Under the pieces are notes generated by a model that did no database searches, had not been told where the DNA came from, and saw nothing but the letters and a program-made list of their open reading frames with translations. A program made the translations under genes and the position numbers. Shown one piece after another: positions 13,628-14,741 of a DNA stretch of 14,741 nt (positions within the stretch are counted from its first letter, which is position 1; every line of letters starts with the position of its first letter). The stretch is from Sulfidibacterium sp964598065 (GTDB lineage: Bacteria; Bacteroidota; Bacteroidia; Bacteroidales; F082). Location: contig CAZRAW010000056.1 in the NCBI GenBank assembly GCA_964598065.1, positions 1-14,741 on the forward strand, read 5' to 3'.

Positions 13628-13661
13628 TTTGGTGACCACCCCCTGCCATGTCTCATCTTTG
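13628..13661 (+). promoter_or_regulatory. Candidate promoter for thioredoxin-like gene
   Basis: TTTG (13628-13631) and CATCTTTG followed by C (13654-13661) resemble the -33/-7 pair; the -7 has one mismatch and the spacer is 22 bases, slightly long. The start would be near 13668, about 40 bases before ATG 13709. Confidence 0.42.
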
Positions 13662-13708
13662 CAGCGTAGTTGAAGTAGTTTAATTTTAATCATTAAAAAA
13701 GCAAAACA

Positions 13709-13981
13709 ATGAAACGGCAAATTGAAGTGTTTACAGCGGGATGTCCGGTATGTGAGCCTGTTGTAAAAACAGTAAAAGAAATGGCGTGTGCCTCTTGTGA
13801 AGTAACTGTTTATAACCTTGTTGAGCAATGCGAATCAAAGATTTGCATTGGCAAGATAAAAGAATATAACATTACTTCCTTACCTGCAGTAGTCGTAAAC
13901 GGGGAATTACTATCTTGTTGCAAAGGCAATGGGGTGAGTAAAGAAGATTTGGCAGCTGCAGGAATTGGAAAAGCAATTTAA
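13709..13981 (+). CDS. Small cysteine-rich thioredoxin-fold protein
   Basis: 90 residues without a signal peptide. The sequence opens with the first strand KRQIEVFTAG and the active-site motif CPVC (12-15). SLPAVVVNG (57-65) contains the cis-Pro (Pro59) and following strand of the thioredoxin/glutaredoxin fold. Unusually there are eight Cys: 12/15, CASC at 27/30, 41, 46 and the adjacent pair 70/71, which is more than a simple disulfide exchange protein needs and suggests metal binding or a relay of disulfides. The neighbour downstream is a metal-sensor/HMA fusion, so a role in thiol-metal (copper, silver, mercury or arsenic) handling is plausible but inferred. Separated from the next gene by a 16-bp inverted repeat. 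The protein resembles small redox-active disulfide proteins; the substrate is unknown. Confidence 0.78.
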   Translation: MKRQIEVFTAGCPVCEPVVKTVKEMACASCEVTVYNLVEQCESKICIGKIKEYNITSLPAVVVNGELLSCCKGNGVSKEDLAAAGIGKAI

Positions 13982-14004
13982 CTTAAATTGCTGCTTGATT
14001 AACC

Positions 14005-14042
14005 ATACACTTCAATCTCTGATTTTAGAGATTGAAGTGTAT
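14005..14042 (+). promoter_or_regulatory. Perfect 16-bp inverted repeat before the regulator gene
   Basis: ATACACTTCAATCTCT (14005-14020), loop GATTTT, AGAGATTGAAGTGTAT (14027-14042): a perfect 16-bp stem. It starts 24 bases after the thioredoxin stop and ends 15 bases before the regulator ATG at 14058. It could be an attenuating terminator, an RNA structure near the ribosome site, or an operator bound by the downstream regulator. The following TTTAATT is only a weak U tract. The 10-mer ATTGAAGTGT from its right arm also occurs inside the thioredoxin gene at 13721-13730. Confidence 0.7.
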
Positions 14043-14057
14043 TTAATTGGATAAGTT

Positions 14058-14639
14058 ATGTTACCTAAAGATTTGACAAAAGATCTTAAAGACCGGTTGA
14101 ACAGTATAAAAGGACAGATTGAAGGCGTGATAAAAATGCTTGATGAAAGCAATGACCCTACGCAGATCTTAAATCAATTCAAAGCAGTAAATAAGGGCTT
14201 TGAAAAAGCTCAGCATCTTTTATTGGATGAAGTTTTCAGGAAAACACTGGCTATAAAGATTGCAAAGGCTTTAGAAATTTGTCCGGGTGATTGTGGACAA
14301 GAAGAAAAAATTGCCACTATTAGAAAACAATTCCCCGATTTAAATCTTTATGAGCTTACCGGTAAGATGAAAGAAATGGAAACTATTTATGAATTTTTAC
14401 AAACAAAAACTAATGAAACCACGAAAGAGATAACGCTGAATATTGATAATATGGTTTGTCATGGATGTACTGAAAAAATAACAGACACATTAAAAGATTT
14501 AGGTGGGGTAAAAAAAGTAAAAACGAAAATTATTAAAAGGTTGGTTCAGATAGAATTCAATCCTGATAAAACGGACGAAACACAAATTGAAACTGCGTTG
14601 ACCAAAGCAGGATATAAACCAAAAAAATCTGAAAGATGA
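14058..14639 (+). CDS. CsoR/RcnR-family regulator fused to an HMA domain
   Basis: 193 residues. Residues 5-72 match the all-helical CsoR/RcnR/FrmR repressor fold: DLKDRLNSIKGQIEGVIKML (9-28), ILNQFKAVNKGFEKAQHLLL (37-56), DEVFRKTLAIKIAKAL. These proteins normally repress metal-efflux or formaldehyde genes until a ligand binds. By eye alignment to CsoR, the three copper ligands (Cys, His, Cys) fall on Pro34, Val59 and Thr63, so the usual site is absent. Instead there is CPGDC (75-79), a linker, and a C-terminal heavy-metal-associated domain (about 124-190) opening EITLNIDNMVCHGCTEKI with the CxxC at 134/137. The protein may sense metal through the HMA part, or deliver metal instead of repressing. 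It follows the thioredoxin-like gene and its stop overlaps an ATG (14636), suggesting translation continues into another gene. Confidence 0.82.
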   Translation: MLPKDLTKDLKDRLNSIKGQIEGVIKMLDESNDPTQILNQFKAVNKGFEKAQHLLLDEVFRKTLAIKIAKALEICPGDCGQEEKIATIRKQFPDLNLYELTGKMKEMETIYEFLQTKTNETTKEITLNIDNMVCHGCTEKITDTLKDLGGVKKVKTKIIKRLVQIEFNPDKTDETQIETALTKAGYKPKKSER

Positions 14640-14741
14640 AAATCAGGAAAGACTTTTTTATTTTACAGTTTTAATAACCTTACTTGGCATTTTTTATTGG
14701 TTGCTCTGCAACCAATAAAAATAACCGGCAGACGACAAGCA
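14636..14741 (+). pseudogene. Possible start of a further gene, interrupted or mis-sequenced
   Basis: An ATG at 14636 overlaps the regulator's stop in an ATGA. It reads MKIRKDFFILQF and stops at 14672-14674. If one frame change is allowed near 14659-14664 the reading goes on as FTVLITLLGIFYWLLCNQ, a convincing membrane helix, before a stop inside a perfect inverted repeat at 14691-14721. This looks like the start of a small membrane protein gene with a frameshift or error, but it could also be a chance short frame. No family can be named. Confidence 0.25.
14691..14721. repeat. Perfect 14-bp inverted repeat at right edge
   Basis: TTTTTATTGGTTGC (14691-14704), loop TCT, GCAACCAATAAAAA (14708-14721): a perfect palindromic hairpin. 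Neither strand has a U tract directly after the stem beyond the stem's own A/T ends, so it is a terminator only if the stem's outer A-U pairs are counted out: on the minus strand the outer arm would then have to supply the U run, which it does not. It may instead be an operator or an element end. Confidence 0.6.

Larger units (their letters stand above)
13362..13708. other. Intergenic region of 347 bases
   Basis: It holds a weak terminator-like hairpin just after the GGGPS gene, a 9-nt tandem repeat near the middle, and a candidate promoter for the thioredoxin-like gene at the right. No protein-like frame, tRNA or other RNA gene could be recognised on either strand. Confidence 0.6.

Overview
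The window reads as the chromosome of a Bacteroidota bacterium, most likely class Bacteroidia. The evidence is the gene order lptE / TPR gene / secG / groES on one strand, several outer-membrane-type lipoproteins, and repeated matches to the Bacteroidota promoter (-33 TTTG or TTG, about 20 bases, -7 TAnnTTTG) instead of E. coli-type promoters. No rRNA, tRNA, CRISPR array or complete insertion sequence was seen.

Layout. 1-1838 (minus strand): envelope and secretion genes lptE, a TPR gene and secG as a tight operon ending in a strong hairpin, then the start of groES running off the left edge. 1999-3441 (plus): a large lipoprotein with an esterase-type alpha/beta-hydrolase domain and a helical TPR-like tail. 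3595-6470 (plus): a two-gene acyl-activation and oxidation unit, an AMP-forming acyl-CoA ligase followed by an acyl-CoA dehydrogenase. 6554-8056 (minus): a secreted C69-family dipeptidase, divergent from an EF-hand lipoprotein (8253-8756, plus); the gap between them holds two well-formed divergent promoters. 8996-12356 (minus): an operon encoding both subunits of the archaeal-type Glu-tRNA(Gln) amidotransferase, GatE and GatD. 12627-13361 (plus): a geranylgeranylglyceryl-phosphate synthase (GGGPS) family protein, divergent from gatED. 13709-14639 (plus): a cysteine-rich thioredoxin-like protein and a CsoR/RcnR-type regulator fused to a heavy-metal-associated (HMA) domain, which looks like the start of a metal-handling locus that continues off the right edge.

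Most notable: (1) a complete GatDE pair in a bacterium, next to a GGGPS gene, so two archaeal-type functions sit back to back across a repeat-bearing intergenic region; (2) a CsoR-family regulator in which all three canonical Cys/His/Cys metal ligands appear to be lost while a CxxxC and a C-terminal HMA CxxC have been gained, preceded by a perfect 16-bp inverted repeat; (3) several short tandem repeats of 7-nt and 9-nt period between genes at 12410-13490.

All assignments come from reading the sequence and its translations by eye; no database search or structure prediction was run.
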